A DNA stretch of 64,000 nt from Amblyomma americanum (taxonomy: Eukaryota > Arthropoda > Arachnida > Ixodida > Ixodidae), in NCBI RefSeq assembly GCF_052857255.1, contig NC_135497.1:196679574-196743573 (forward strand), given 5' to 3'. The first letter of the stretch is position 1; each line of letters opens with the position of its first letter. The notes below the pieces were generated by a model, which was given only the letters and a program-made list of their open reading frames with translations, was not told the origin of the DNA and did not search any database. Positions 13,211 through 25,400 of this stretch are shown piece after piece. A program made the translations under genes and the position numbers.

Positions 13211-13240
13211 CACGTGGCCTCAAGCGTCGGTATATATAAG
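13211..13240 (+). promoter_or_regulatory. MAT2A: MAT core promoter: E-box and TATA box
   Basis: TATATATAAG at 13231-13240 is a strong TATA box. Transcription starting about 30 bases downstream would begin near 13262-13266, leaving a leader of roughly 55-60 bases before the ATG at 13322. A palindromic CACGTG E-box lies just upstream at 13211-13216; in animals this is the binding site of bHLH factors of the Myc/USF type. The start site is inferred, not seen. Confidence 0.6.
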
Positions 13241-13321
13241 CAAGCGCAGCCATCTCGTCGGCCTCTATCCGTACCGTAGTACGTCTGTGCACGCTCTACT
13301 GTGTTCAGTTCGGTTGTAATC

Positions 13322-13460
13322 ATGGCATTGATCAATAATGGGAATCACGTTCTTACAAACGGTGAAGCGTTGCACGACGTACACGACAATGAAGAACTTG
13401 GTGATGATTCGTTGGAGACTTTCCTTTTTAGTTCAGAATCCGTCGGTGAGGGACATACAG
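13322..13460 (+). CDS. MAT2A: MAT exon 1 (residues 1-46 plus one base)
   Basis: The ATG at 13322 is the first in-frame start after the TATA box. A variable acidic leader of about 34 residues is followed by [13 protein letters not shown], the start of the catalytic fold. The exon ends in phase 1 at a consensus donor (CAG|GTGAGT). Confidence 0.93.
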
Positions 13461-16400
13461 GTGAGTAGTCCATACATTCTCCTTTCGTCTTTGGTTTTGT
13501 GGCGATTTTCCCAAGGTGCTCGGCTGAAAGAACGCTACAGCTGTGTTAAAGCATTTGAAGCTCGGCTGGCTCTTATATTGAAGCAGTGTGATTAGTTTTC
13601 ATGCAATCAAGACCTTAACAACCTTCTTTTGCAATTACTTGGAAATGATACCTTTGTAGGTACGCCTAGACTTAGCTGCCGCGGAAACTAGCGCGTATTT
13701 TGTGTTTTGAGGTTCGGCGCTTTCATGGATATCTGGCTCCACGCGTGGCTTCTTGGCGAGACCGCGATGAGTAGCACGTTTTTGTGCGCGAGATACACAC
13801 GCTTCTGTGTTAGGGTTAGCGCGCCTGTTTAAAGGGCAGCACATTTGCTACAGCTGTCTGCGTTTTCGCCGTAACTTTCTGAGCAGTGCTGGCATAGCAG
13901 AGTGAAGCTGAACCTCCAGGCGACGCCTTCAGCTCTGCGCTATCCTAAGACCGATGGATTTAACCATCGCCGGACGTGGTACTCCGTTGCTACTCGGTTG
14001 CCACTCACGTGGCCCTCTGCCGGAATCCACTGCGCGCTGTGCGCGAACTAAGCGTTTCATCATCCGCACGAATCGGCGATTCCCAGCTTCGCGCTCGATC
14101 CCTGTTTCGTCGATACTCTTGCCGCTCGCATGCCGTCGCGGCGCCTAGAATTAGACTTGCCCACTAACTTCGGCGATAAGCCAGGCCGCTTTGTGATAAC
14201 GTATCGTGGCGCTGACGACAGAGTGCCGAAGTACTGGAATTACCTCTTTCATGGCTGTGTTGTTTCCACTTGGTTGCATACAGACGACGTTTTCACTCAC
14301 GGTTTGGCGCGCCCGTTGTCTTATGCCGTCAAACGTATATGGAACAGTCGCGCTTTAAGTGTTCCTGTTAAAAGGCCGGACGGTTCTCTTTCGCGCGTTT
14401 TTCGGCGACCAGCAGCCTTTTAAGAGAACTCATACGAGCTGTTCCGACACCACTGAGTGATTTATGCGTATAGGCTCAAACGGCTGAAATGCACATTTTT
14501 CTTTTCCTTTCTGTGGGACTGCTTCCAGAGGATTTCGAGTATGCGTATGAAAACTTTAAGTGCTGTAAAAGTGTTTGGAATTCGCAGATTTTGTCAGTAT
14601 TGTTTGTTTTCTGTTAGCCTTTTGTGTTGTAGTTTAAAAATCTGGACTGACTGTTCCATAAAAGCCTCTTTTGATGAGTTGAGGCAACAGTTCATTGAGG
14701 TAATAGAACTGAATTTGCCGTGTTATCAGTGTTGGTGCTTCCGCTTTGTTTAGATTGCCATACAGTGGCTGCACTGACATGGTGGCTGTAATGTCTTAGA
14801 CCGGAAGCGTGAAAATGTGTGCTTTTCAGGTCCGCTTGTTGCCACCTGTTTCCTTCACTGTGAGAGCTATGCTCTGGCACCCGTGGCATCGCATGTTACC
14901 CATCTGAAGTATTCGAAAATCGGAGAGCCATTTTTGATCGCCTTCTAGTTCTTGTGCGACATTTGGGCAATACAGGCAATAGCCTGCAGCCACTATTCAG
15001 CTTTATTATTGTGCACCTGGCACGGAGGTACCAGAAGAAACTTCTGCCTTTCATCATTCAAGAGAGGTTTCCACAAAGAGGGGCGTATTTGTCTGTCACA
15101 AATATCTTAAGGTTTCTCTCGTGGTCTCATTTGAACCTAATTCAAGCACCCATTTGAAGAAAAAGTGGTGTTGACTGCAATGGTGGTCTAGTCATTTGAG
15201 CATCCGTCGCACATACTGGAGGTGCAGGGGTTTGATCACCAGTGCCGTCTGATACCCACCAGTGATACAATGAGTACAAGCTCTCCCCTGGCCTGGCTTG
15301 GTGCTTCTGTTGGGTGAAATGCTTGGAAAATGGGTCTCGGGGCCCCACCTTGAGTAGGCTAATATACCTGGTGCCGTGGCGCTCTTTGATCAAAGTTGCC
15401 CTTGCGCCACAAAAGCGTATTATTATTGTCATGAAAAGTGGTGTCTGAATTTGAGCTGAGCATAAATAGCTCAAAAATGAATGCTGAAATAGTGCTTGCT
15501 GTACTCGGTGCCATGTGCAAAATTTGCACTACTACTTATGTGGGGCCAGCTTGAAACTAGCTCAGTTCAGGCCCCTGTTGCATTATCGTGAAGCCAAAAA
15601 AGGTAATGTGAAGAAACTTGTTTGGAGATTATGGAACAGGCATCAGTGTGGGATATATTCATTCAGTGACCTGAGCGATTTGCACTCAATATACGGCTGT
15701 AAAAATACTGTACTCCATTTCATACATCAGGTGCAATGGCGCAGATGGTACGGAAGTAGTCCGCACGGAAAAATATAGGGAAGCGTATTACTTCTCCTTT
15801 GTTTTGTGGGTGAGTTGCCTAAGGCACGAGAAAGTGACAGTGTCGTCAGCAATAAGAGTGCATTTAATCAAACTCATGACAAATGTATCATTAGTAAGCC
15901 TGCAGGCAAAGCATCTATGTTTCGCTCACCACAAGGAACACTACTTTTTGGTCGCGGATGCAGGCAGCGCACACAAGAGCGCTAGCTTTGACGGCGTTGT
16001 ACCTGATGTATGAAACAGAGTATAGCATTCTGCTTCACTTGTCATATTTTTGTGTGGCCATCTTTTACAGAGCTACACTAAATATCTTGCACAGACATCG
16101 CAGCAGCTGTCATGTAGGATGAGGAATGTGGTGAATGTCTGTGTACCTGCTTAATCTACCGATCTCTTTCTCCACTGTGGAAACTGTGCGTGGCACTGCA
16201 TAATGGTGTATATGATGCTGTGTACTAGCCACCTGGAGACTTACTGTGTTCTGAAACAGCCGTGGCTGCAAACTGCTTATTGCTTACAAAGACCAGTGGT
16301 TTTGGAGAATTTGCACTGGATGCACAAGTGGATTGTGCCACAGCACCTGCTGTTGCTTGCTAGTGAATCATTTTGTTTGTGCTATAATGAAACAATTTTT

Positions 16401-19400
16401 ACGTTGTGAATTTAATAAACTGTTCAGTACACGCTATACTGATCTCTAGCATATTCATTATGGACATGTTTGAAAATGCTGTTTTAACTTCTTTGCAGAT
16501 AAAATGTGTGATCAGATTAGTGATGCCATACTTGATGCCCATTTGAGACAAGACCCCAATGCCAAAGTGGCGTGTGGTAAGTATTGCTGTTTTGTTGTGT
16601 GGGTATTCATAGTCAGACATGCCTGTTTTCCTTTCTTGCACATAAGGGGGCATGGAAGGATCTGTGAAAAGCAAAAGGCAGTGCTCTTTGCTTATATTAA
16701 TACTGTGGTGGAGAGCTATGCCTGTTTCACATGGTGCGACGCGAACTAAAAACTGCGGCCCAGTCGCACTGTCGTAGCGACGGTAATCGCGGCCGCCGTT
16801 TCACATTCCAATTTAATCGGGGCTGTAGGCACCCGAGCGTCGGTGCAGCCTTTCAGTGGCAGAAAATTCTTCGGCTGCAGTAAATGTCACACATCAAGGC
16901 AGGCGTTGATTTCGTAATCGTGGGTAATAACATTGAGCCGTGATGCATTATGTTCAATAAAACGTTTTCGAGATTTTCCTGTCATGTCGCTGAACTCCTA
17001 TTAGCTGACTACTGTGGCCATCACTGCGACAGTGCGACCAAGTCTGTCGCAGTGGCCCTGTGACGAGAACGACGCACATTTCTGTCGCACGCCGGCAGAA
17101 TTTGCACTGTGCTACGGCAACAGTCGCATCATGTGAAACGGCCATAACGCTTGAGTTATGCTTGCTATCTAGGCCATAGACTACCTCAAGCTAACATATT
17201 GGCGTTTAGTCGGTGCCTTGTTCTCAACCTTTGGGAATAAAGCTTCAATTACATTACTGCATACCTTTTTCTATTAGAAACTGCTACCAAGACCGGAATG
17301 ATAATGGTGTTTGGAGAAATCACATCAGATGCTGTGGTTGATTACCAGCGCATTGTGCGAGAGACTGTTAAGAAGATAGGTTATGACTGCAGCACCAAAG
17401 GTAACATTTACGTTTATAGCTTTGTGGTTTCTTTTTATTTCCCAGATCGCTAAACTCCTAATTGGTGGTGCTTTACTCACTCCCAAGTTTTGCCAGAGTG
17501 GCCTCTTGCACTACATATGACCCTGCCTCATCTCCCTTCCCTTATTCCCTCCCTATAGGCCTGAGAGCCATCCAAGCTAATAAACATGTGAGCACTTGCT
17601 CACTTTTCCAGACAACTCTCCTCCTATTGTGGGAGACATTTTTTCCTGTGAAATTTTTGTACTGAACTATTTCAATTTTTAGTGAAAAGCTACAACGGGG
17701 CTGAATGGCATTCGGTAAAAGCTTGGGAGGTGCCACCCGGACCACCGCATCAGTTTTGTACGAAAAAAAAGAAAAGCTAATTGAATAAATGAGATAAAAC
17801 TAGTTGCATCTGCAAATGACTATTTCTTGGCCTAGTGTAAAAGGTTTGCAAATGAAGGCCTGCAGGAAATGACCAAGATGTTCGTTTACTTACTTTTCAT
17901 TGCTTCTTCATGGGTCCCAAGTGATCTAGTTGGATCCTTTGTGATAAACGTTAGGCAGTACTTAGTGTTACTCCTTCCTTTTAGTGTGGCAAAAGTTGAG
18001 GCAGTTGTCTTTTCAAGGTGCTTTAGGTTCAGCTAGTTCAAATAGTACAGTAAACTGCCTGAATTGATGCTTTTTTTGCAGTCTGTTTTTAGGAAGTGCC
18101 TTCCATTAATGTACCGAAGGGGGTTTCACAAGTATTCATGTGAAAGCCCCACTAGATATTGCCAGTGTTCTGCCAGGCCTGAAAGGGTCAAGTGAGCCCC
18201 ACCCTTCCCCTTCACTCTAGACATGTATAGCATTTTGAGTGCCATGTGTGTGTACCTTAACCTTGTTAGTAGAGAAGTTCTTTTTAACGAATTGTGCGTG
18301 ATACTGGCTCCTTTCACTGGTCGTGATCGTCTGTCTTTTTTTTCCCTCATTCATGCTGGCACTTTCCTGCAAGACCTTGGGCTTAGCTTACTTAGCCGTG
18401 CATTTGGTACTCACTGCTGTCATGCAATAGCATCATAATGATTTATTTCGCAGAATAAACCTAAACTTTTTGGCTCATAAGTGTGCACATTCAGAAATTT
18501 GGGTCAGCTGCCTTCAGGTTGCACAAGCCACTCATAGCGTCACTCTGAAAGAAAACCAATTTCAGTTATAAAGCTTGCAGATTGTATTGTAAGATGGAAA
18601 ACGGCAATACATAATGAGCAACCTGTTGCATGAGCAGTTTGTTAAAACTTTTTTTAAACATGAAATTTGCCTCTTAACATCGAGCTCTTTTGGCATTGTA
18701 TGCCTGGTGACCAAACTGCGCTTTCAACGAGGGGTGAATGCCGTTAGCATATTTGGAGCGGGGCGTCATGGGAGCCTGCACCAGATTTACTTATCCACCA
18801 CAGAATGACCTATTCCTGATTAACTGGCTACAAGGAAGCATGCTGCAATATGCAGCCTGATGGATATGTATAACAGGTTCCACAATCTGGACCTAGCATC
18901 CACCCTCCACATTTTCATTTTCAGTTGCATTCTTTCTGCAGTTAATTTGTGTTGCTTCTTGCCAGTCCTTATGGCCAACTATAACGAAAATTCAAAACCA
19001 GGATTAAATAACATTCACATTTGTTTGCATACTTGTTTGCCCAAATAACTGTGCACTGTGGCTTAATGTAGCTGGCAATTTATGGCTTTTAGTGAGCTTG
19101 TTGGAAAAGCACTTAAGGAGAGATGCTTTAGGAAAAACTTTTTCTTTAATTTTTGTCACAGCTCAATGAAACGCACCATTTAAAGAGTTTGATAGCTCAT
19201 TTGGTTCATTTCTTGCACACCATACAATGCTAGAAACAATGCATGTTTGTGCACTCATCGGTGATTACAGGAAGCACAACAGAACACTAAAAAGTAGCTC
19301 ATATTGCCCCAATGAGCAGTAGAATTCAATAAAACATAAAAATACAGTGTTCCATTACTGGTCTCCTCAAGAAAAGATTTCAAATGTGAAGTTTCAGTTT

Positions 19401-22400
19401 TACCATTCCCAACAAACAAACTTTTGAAATTATCTTACGGAATATGCTTGGTAAAGGCTTTGAAAGTAGTTTCTTTGAATTCAGGACATGCTAAAGCATA
19501 ACCATGTAACCATGACAATTTCCATTGTGATTGGGCTACAAAAAGTGCTCAGTTTAGTGCACAAACTCTAAAAATGGGACAAAATGAGGAACAGAAAAAC
19601 GTGTTTGAAAGTTAAAAAACATGTTTACTAGTGTACTAGTCATTCAATATTGATGAAATTTGCGCAGAATGTGAGCAAGACTGTCTCAGAAGAGGGCACA
19701 AAGCTAGACGGCACCAGCCGCATACGTTGGCCCCTCACAGTCCCTGCGAGCAGACTCCTCCAGGCGGGCCTTCTTCGTTGCGTTGCAGCGATGGGCCCTA
19801 GCCTCTGCAGTTGCCTTTGTGGACATGCATGAAATATGCTTGGAGAAAGCAGTGCTTTTGATGGGAGAATGCCAAGCTCCTGTAGCACCTGCTCGAAGCC
19901 TGTGGGCCCTTTATTGAACCAAAGGACGGCAATTGCTGTCGCTGTCTCAACCACGGGTGTCGCGAATTTCATCTTGGGGCACAGCAGCCAGCTTTTGCTG
20001 TTGAGCGACTCGGCTGCGTTTTGTGTTTGTCTTTCACACAGCGCTGCAGCAGCTTCTCATCAGTCGTATCTCTTATAGATGGGCACCACAGCTTTGCCTT
20101 GGGAAGCACTCAGGATGGGAGTGTGGACTGGTGCTGGCTGACCCAAAGCTAGTGCCCGCTTGTGCTTGCACCAAGACATCTCTTCGTCTGGGCAAAATTT
20201 GTAGCTGCTGGCACCATCCCTTGAACAGGAATGGAAGTAGGACGCCCAGACGGCGCAGTACATATCCCTTACATTTCCTCTTTTGCTGGTGATAGCAACT
20301 TGGAAATAGCCTTGCAGTTTGGCGATCGTTCCATCTTTCAGCTTCTCTCCTCTTGGGAACTTTGCCTTCCGGAGCACAATGCCAAGTCTCTTTGCGACGT
20401 GGTTTGTGCAGTCTTCTTTTTGCACAGGAACACTCCCGTAGATATCCAGCTCTGCCACGGCAGCATAGGTTTTGCTGTCCCCGTCCGACAAGAACGTTGT
20501 ATATTGGAGAGGTGTGGCATACAGGTCTGTCCTCTTCCAGATTCTTAGGGCAGCCTCGGTCTCCATAGCATGTGCCCAGCAGGTTGCGTTTTTCTCACCA
20601 ACAGGTGTGTGAAAGGCCTGCTAGATTTGTTCTTCTTCATCCTCCAGTGCCTTGTGCCTGCTACAGCTAAAGAACTTCAAAGTCTAGGTACAGCCCTGTC
20701 AGAAGAGAGATGGCTGCGCCCACACCATTGTGGTTTTTGTGGCCTCTCTTCTGCCACGTTCCGTCGGACATGACTGCGATGTTGTGGATCCTGCCTTGGC
20801 TGCAGTCAGCTGTCCGGCTTGTTCAACGTTTTCGGCGGCAGCTTTCGTGGCGGCAGCATGCACATTTTTGTTAATAGCAGCAAAAGCCCGGTGGTGCACC
20901 GGTTTCGCAAAACCCATAACCGCACAAAACCGCAAAAGCTGGTCATGTCCGACGCCGATCGCGCGCCCAGCGACCACGGACTTCACGTTCACGGCAAAGG
21001 TATCCTGTGCACTGCCGCGGGCAGTCGCCTCATCACTGCCGTTGCACGGTCAAGATACGCGGCTCGAAGAATATGTTCATGAAACAACGGTTGTCGGACA
21101 CGCGTCATTTTGGCAGTAGAGTTCCAAGAACGATAAGAGTCCTTTCAGTTTTGTGGCCGATTCTCTGACAGAGAGATCACATCGTCCGCAGGCGGGTCAC
21201 GCCGCGCCGCTGACGAGGTCGTGCAACATGCCGATCTCACTGATAAATGTGCTTCCACGCTTGTTTTCGCGCTTATGGTCGTGGAACATCTTTAACTTTC
21301 GCTCAGATGCACTTACGAAGTCATCGATGCTCCACAAGAAGCTTGAATGATCCAAATTGGGTCCGTCGCCATTGCCGCAGTTAGGCCTAACAGCAGACAA
21401 ACCTCCCATCACCGGAGCTCTACGCTTGTGCTTGGGGTATCTTCCTTTATATTGATGCCTTGTCAGGAACTTGCGTGAACGAAAATCTCGTTTCTTGGTC
21501 ACATTCATGGCGTACAAAGGAGAAAAACCCGGGCAGAAGCGTTGGTTCACATCTCGGTGGCGGCAGAACGAAGAAAGAGCGTCTGCGTCCGACCGCCGTC
21601 TGTTGAAATCCTCGTAGCCGATGGAAGGGCTCCAATCATACCACGTTATTTAAAGGGCCAGTCGCGATGCTCGACTTAGGCGGGAAACAATCTTTCTTGT
21701 ATTTTTATCAAGAATGCGCCGCTGCCGAAGTGGCTTCTGGTAGAAGAGGGTTGGGCCTACTTCCCCGCGAAAAATCAAGAGCGGGCGACGCCATAGAACA
21801 AAATGCCGTGTTCCCGAAATTCGGTCAAATTGACACTTTCACGAGCCACCGCGAGTGCTTTAATCGCATTTTTTACTAACTTCCAATTGATTATCGGTGT
21901 TTATTTTTTTATACATAAAAGAAGACGCTTGGAGGAATAGAAAACACAAGGAAACACAAAATCTACTTTTTCGAAAAAAATCGCGGTTTTTTTCAGTCAC
22001 ATCTCCTTTTAATAAAAACCTTGTGAGGGACGTGCATTTTATCATTCCTGCGGCTGCTGCTGCTGCTGCTCGCGGAGCTTTTGCATCCACTGTCCAACCT
22101 GATCAGGGCGACAAGAATAAAGACTCCATCTGTCGACGCCCGATCTGTGATGGAAGCCAGCACCTATGGTTTTCCAGAGTTTCGAAACGGTGTTCAAAGT
22201 GCGTAGACTAGACCTGGGCAAAAGGATGGCAAGATGAGCTAGTTGGTGCTAATGCATGTTAAAAATTTGAAACGGTGTGAAGGTGACAATGGACATGTAA
22301 TATGTAAATATGTTGCATGCGACTCTTCGGTGATTGTCTTCTGTGTTTGAAGTGGCACTTAAAAGGCACATTCCGCCTGTAATCCCCTTTTTGCTTATTT

Positions 22401-25400
22401 TTCTACACCAGATCAGGAAGTGTAACTTGTAACGCTGTGCTATTGCCAATGTGTAAATTGGCTTTGTGTCATGGCCTTGCTAGATCCATATGGGTCTAGT
22501 TCAATGACTTGATTTTTGATGCATGTAAATATTGCAATTCATCAAATGCTGCCTTGTTTTTTCTCTTCATTGTGGCAGGCTTTGACTACAGGACGTGTAA
22601 TGTGCTGGTCGCCATTGAGCAGCAAAGTCCTGAGATAGCAGCTGGCGTTCACCAGCAGCGAAAGGAGGAAGACATTGGGGCTGGAGATCAGGTTAGAACA
22701 AGATATGTTGGTGACAAGGAATTTTGGGATTTGCAGTGGGCAACTTTTGGTGCCTGGTAATACAGTAGACTCCTGTTAAGACGAACTCACTTAAGGTGTA
22801 CCCTGGCTAAGATGAATAGTGGAGGTCATTTGTTTGGTTTCCCATAGTCAATGCAAAAAAAAATTTGCTTAAGATGAACACTTAATCGGTTAAGGTGAAC
22901 TTTCACGGGAACTTTTACATGATAGTGTCGTCATGTCAGCGCTACCAACCTCCATGCCAGCTGCGCAGTATGCATATCCATTGCTCGTGGCATGCGTGTG
23001 CACAGTGTCCTTGCCATGTCCTGCAATCACCTACCGGGCCGTATGCAGTTATCTCGGGGTGTGCATTGTTTTAGTGCGCGCCCGGTTCGCCGTGTTGCTA
23101 GTCGGCAACAAGTCTAAAAAGGCCGCTTGTGCTTTGTGAGAAGCTCGGAGTTTTGACCGAAGCTCACGTTGGCCGGCCGGCTTTCAAAGACTGAAATAGC
23201 ACGCAAGATTGGCATCGCGAAAAGTACCGCGAGCGGTATTGTGAAAGACAAAGCGCGGATTACTAGTGCTTTGAAAGATTGAGAGTTGGCGCCGAAACAA
23301 AAAAAAGGATGCTCCCAGCTGTACACAAAGACCGAGAAGATGTGCTTGCCTGGGTGAAGAAAGCGCGCGGTGCGAGTTTGCCAGTGAGTGGAGTGATATT
23401 GAAAGCAAAGGCGGAAGAAATTGCACTGCAGCTGAATGTCGAGTTTGCACGCAGCAATGGGTGGCTTGACCGTTTTTGGGGAAGGTATGGACTGGCTTAG
23501 TTCTCGGTGAGGCCGTTGCAGTAGACAAAAACGGCCTGCAGCGATTGGAGGCAGAACAAGCTGAATGACCTCGTGGAAGAATATGGCCCTTAAGATATGT
23601 ACAGTATGGACGAAACTGCCCTTTTCTACCAACTGCTTCCAAACAAAACACTCGCATTTGCTAGTGATAGCTGCATGGCAGAGAAGCACAGCAAGCTTTG
23701 GGTAGCAGTCCTCATGGGCGCAAATATGACTGGGACTGACATACTAAGGTTGCTGGTGATCGGGAAGTCTAAAGCACCACACTACTTTTAAAAAGTAAAA
23801 ACACTCGAGGTCACATACATGAAAGCGTGGATTCGAAAGCGTGGATGAGGCAAGTGTTTTTTGAGCAGTGGCTTCAGAAGATGGATCACCACTGCCAGTG
23901 ACCAGAATGAGTTAGTTCTCTTTGTTGTCTATAACTGGTCCGGATGTGGTTGCATTACCAGGCTTCCTGCCATCTGTCTGGAGTTCCTACCAGCAAACAT
24001 AACGGCGAAGCTGCAACCTATAGATCAGGGAGTGATAAGCAGCTTGAAGAGGCAGTGTAGTTGCTCTTTGCTACGAAGGATGCTAATTTGCATGGAGAGC
24101 AGTAAGGAGGACACAATGAACCTGTTAAATGCTATTCACTTACTGACAAGTGCCTGGGAGCAAGTTTATGAAGCCACCATTGCCAATGCCTCTGCCATGC
24201 GGGGTTTGTGGCGCCTAATGACTTGTCAGTGCGGCATGACTGCGATACTGTTGAGTGAGGACTGCACTGCAAATGTGGACGAGAGAAGCATTGTTTCTAC
24301 ACTGAGCAGTAAGGGTGTTTCCATTGATGTTAGTGCGTATGTCAGCATTAATGAAAGTGTGCAAACGTGCAAGGCTGACACACTGGAAGCTCTAATTGAA
24401 GAGGTGCTCAACCTACCATCAGAAACTGCTGATGACAGCATGGATGTTATCCCTGAATCTGCACTAGTGACCTATGATGCAGCTGACGCTTGCCGAGGTA
24501 CTTCAGTGCAGTTTTTTGAACAGTGTGAGGGCACTGCAAGATATCTTGGAAAGTTAAGTGAGAGTCTGCTTTTGTAGCAGCCAGTAGGTTTTCACAAGAC
24601 ACAAAAAAAATGACTGGGTAACAGCACTAGTAAGGCATCAGGCACTGTTGACTGTGTGTAGTAGACCATCAGCAGTGCAATAATTGTTTATATTGCAGTT
24701 CTCGTATACGAGGTATTTGGACACTCTGCATACATCATTTTTGGAATCACTGCTGATTAGATGAACTTCTGATGAGACGAACTATTTTCATGGTCCCTTG
24801 GAGCTTGTCGTAAAGGGAGTCTACTGTATATTAAAGGGCCACAGAAAGGGGTGTTTGAGCTTGGCTTTAAAATGCTTGCTCTGTGTAGAGTACAGGTCAC
24901 AGAGCGTCCATGCCACGTACGAGACTTCATAAGCAAGCAGCAAATTTACAATACATTTTTAAAAATTCTCGCTTTTGCACCTCGTGGTGACACGTGGTGC
25001 TGGCTTTCGCGCAAAGCCTGGCTTACGACGTCACGTCGTGCAATTGACATCAGCAGCCGGTGGTTTTCATTGGTTCACAGCGCCAAATTCTTTCAGATGT
25101 CTCGCTACCACGGCCGCGGCCACTTCGCACATGCCGCAGCCGGCGGAGGTAGGGGAGGGGCCGAGTAGGTGAGGCCGGCAGAGAAGCACCGCCATTTTGG
25201 CGTGGGAGGAGAGAAAATGGAGCGAAGAGCGCAGAAGTTCAAGTTTTGTCTGCATAAAACTCGGGATCCACAAAACTTATTAAAAATTCTTGCTGGAGGA
25301 TAATTATGAAGCGATGTCTTTTAACTTCCCAGACATATTGCAACTTTATTGAGAGCCCCTTTTTGGGCCCCTTTAATGCTGCTTTGGCGTTTGGTTGGGT

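Noticed and set aside
14130..14423. 97-codon frame in MAT intron 1
   Set aside because: The composition is plausible for protein, but there is no recognisable domain, and it sits in an intron without promoter or splice evidence.
20023..21119. + strand frames opposite the Mutator-like relic
   Set aside because: They are antisense shadows; the motifs DGTW and SDGDSKT are on the minus strand.
23114..23689. 191-codon minus-strand frame
   Set aside because: It is the antisense shadow of the Tigger transposase helix-turn-helix and DDE pieces on the + strand.
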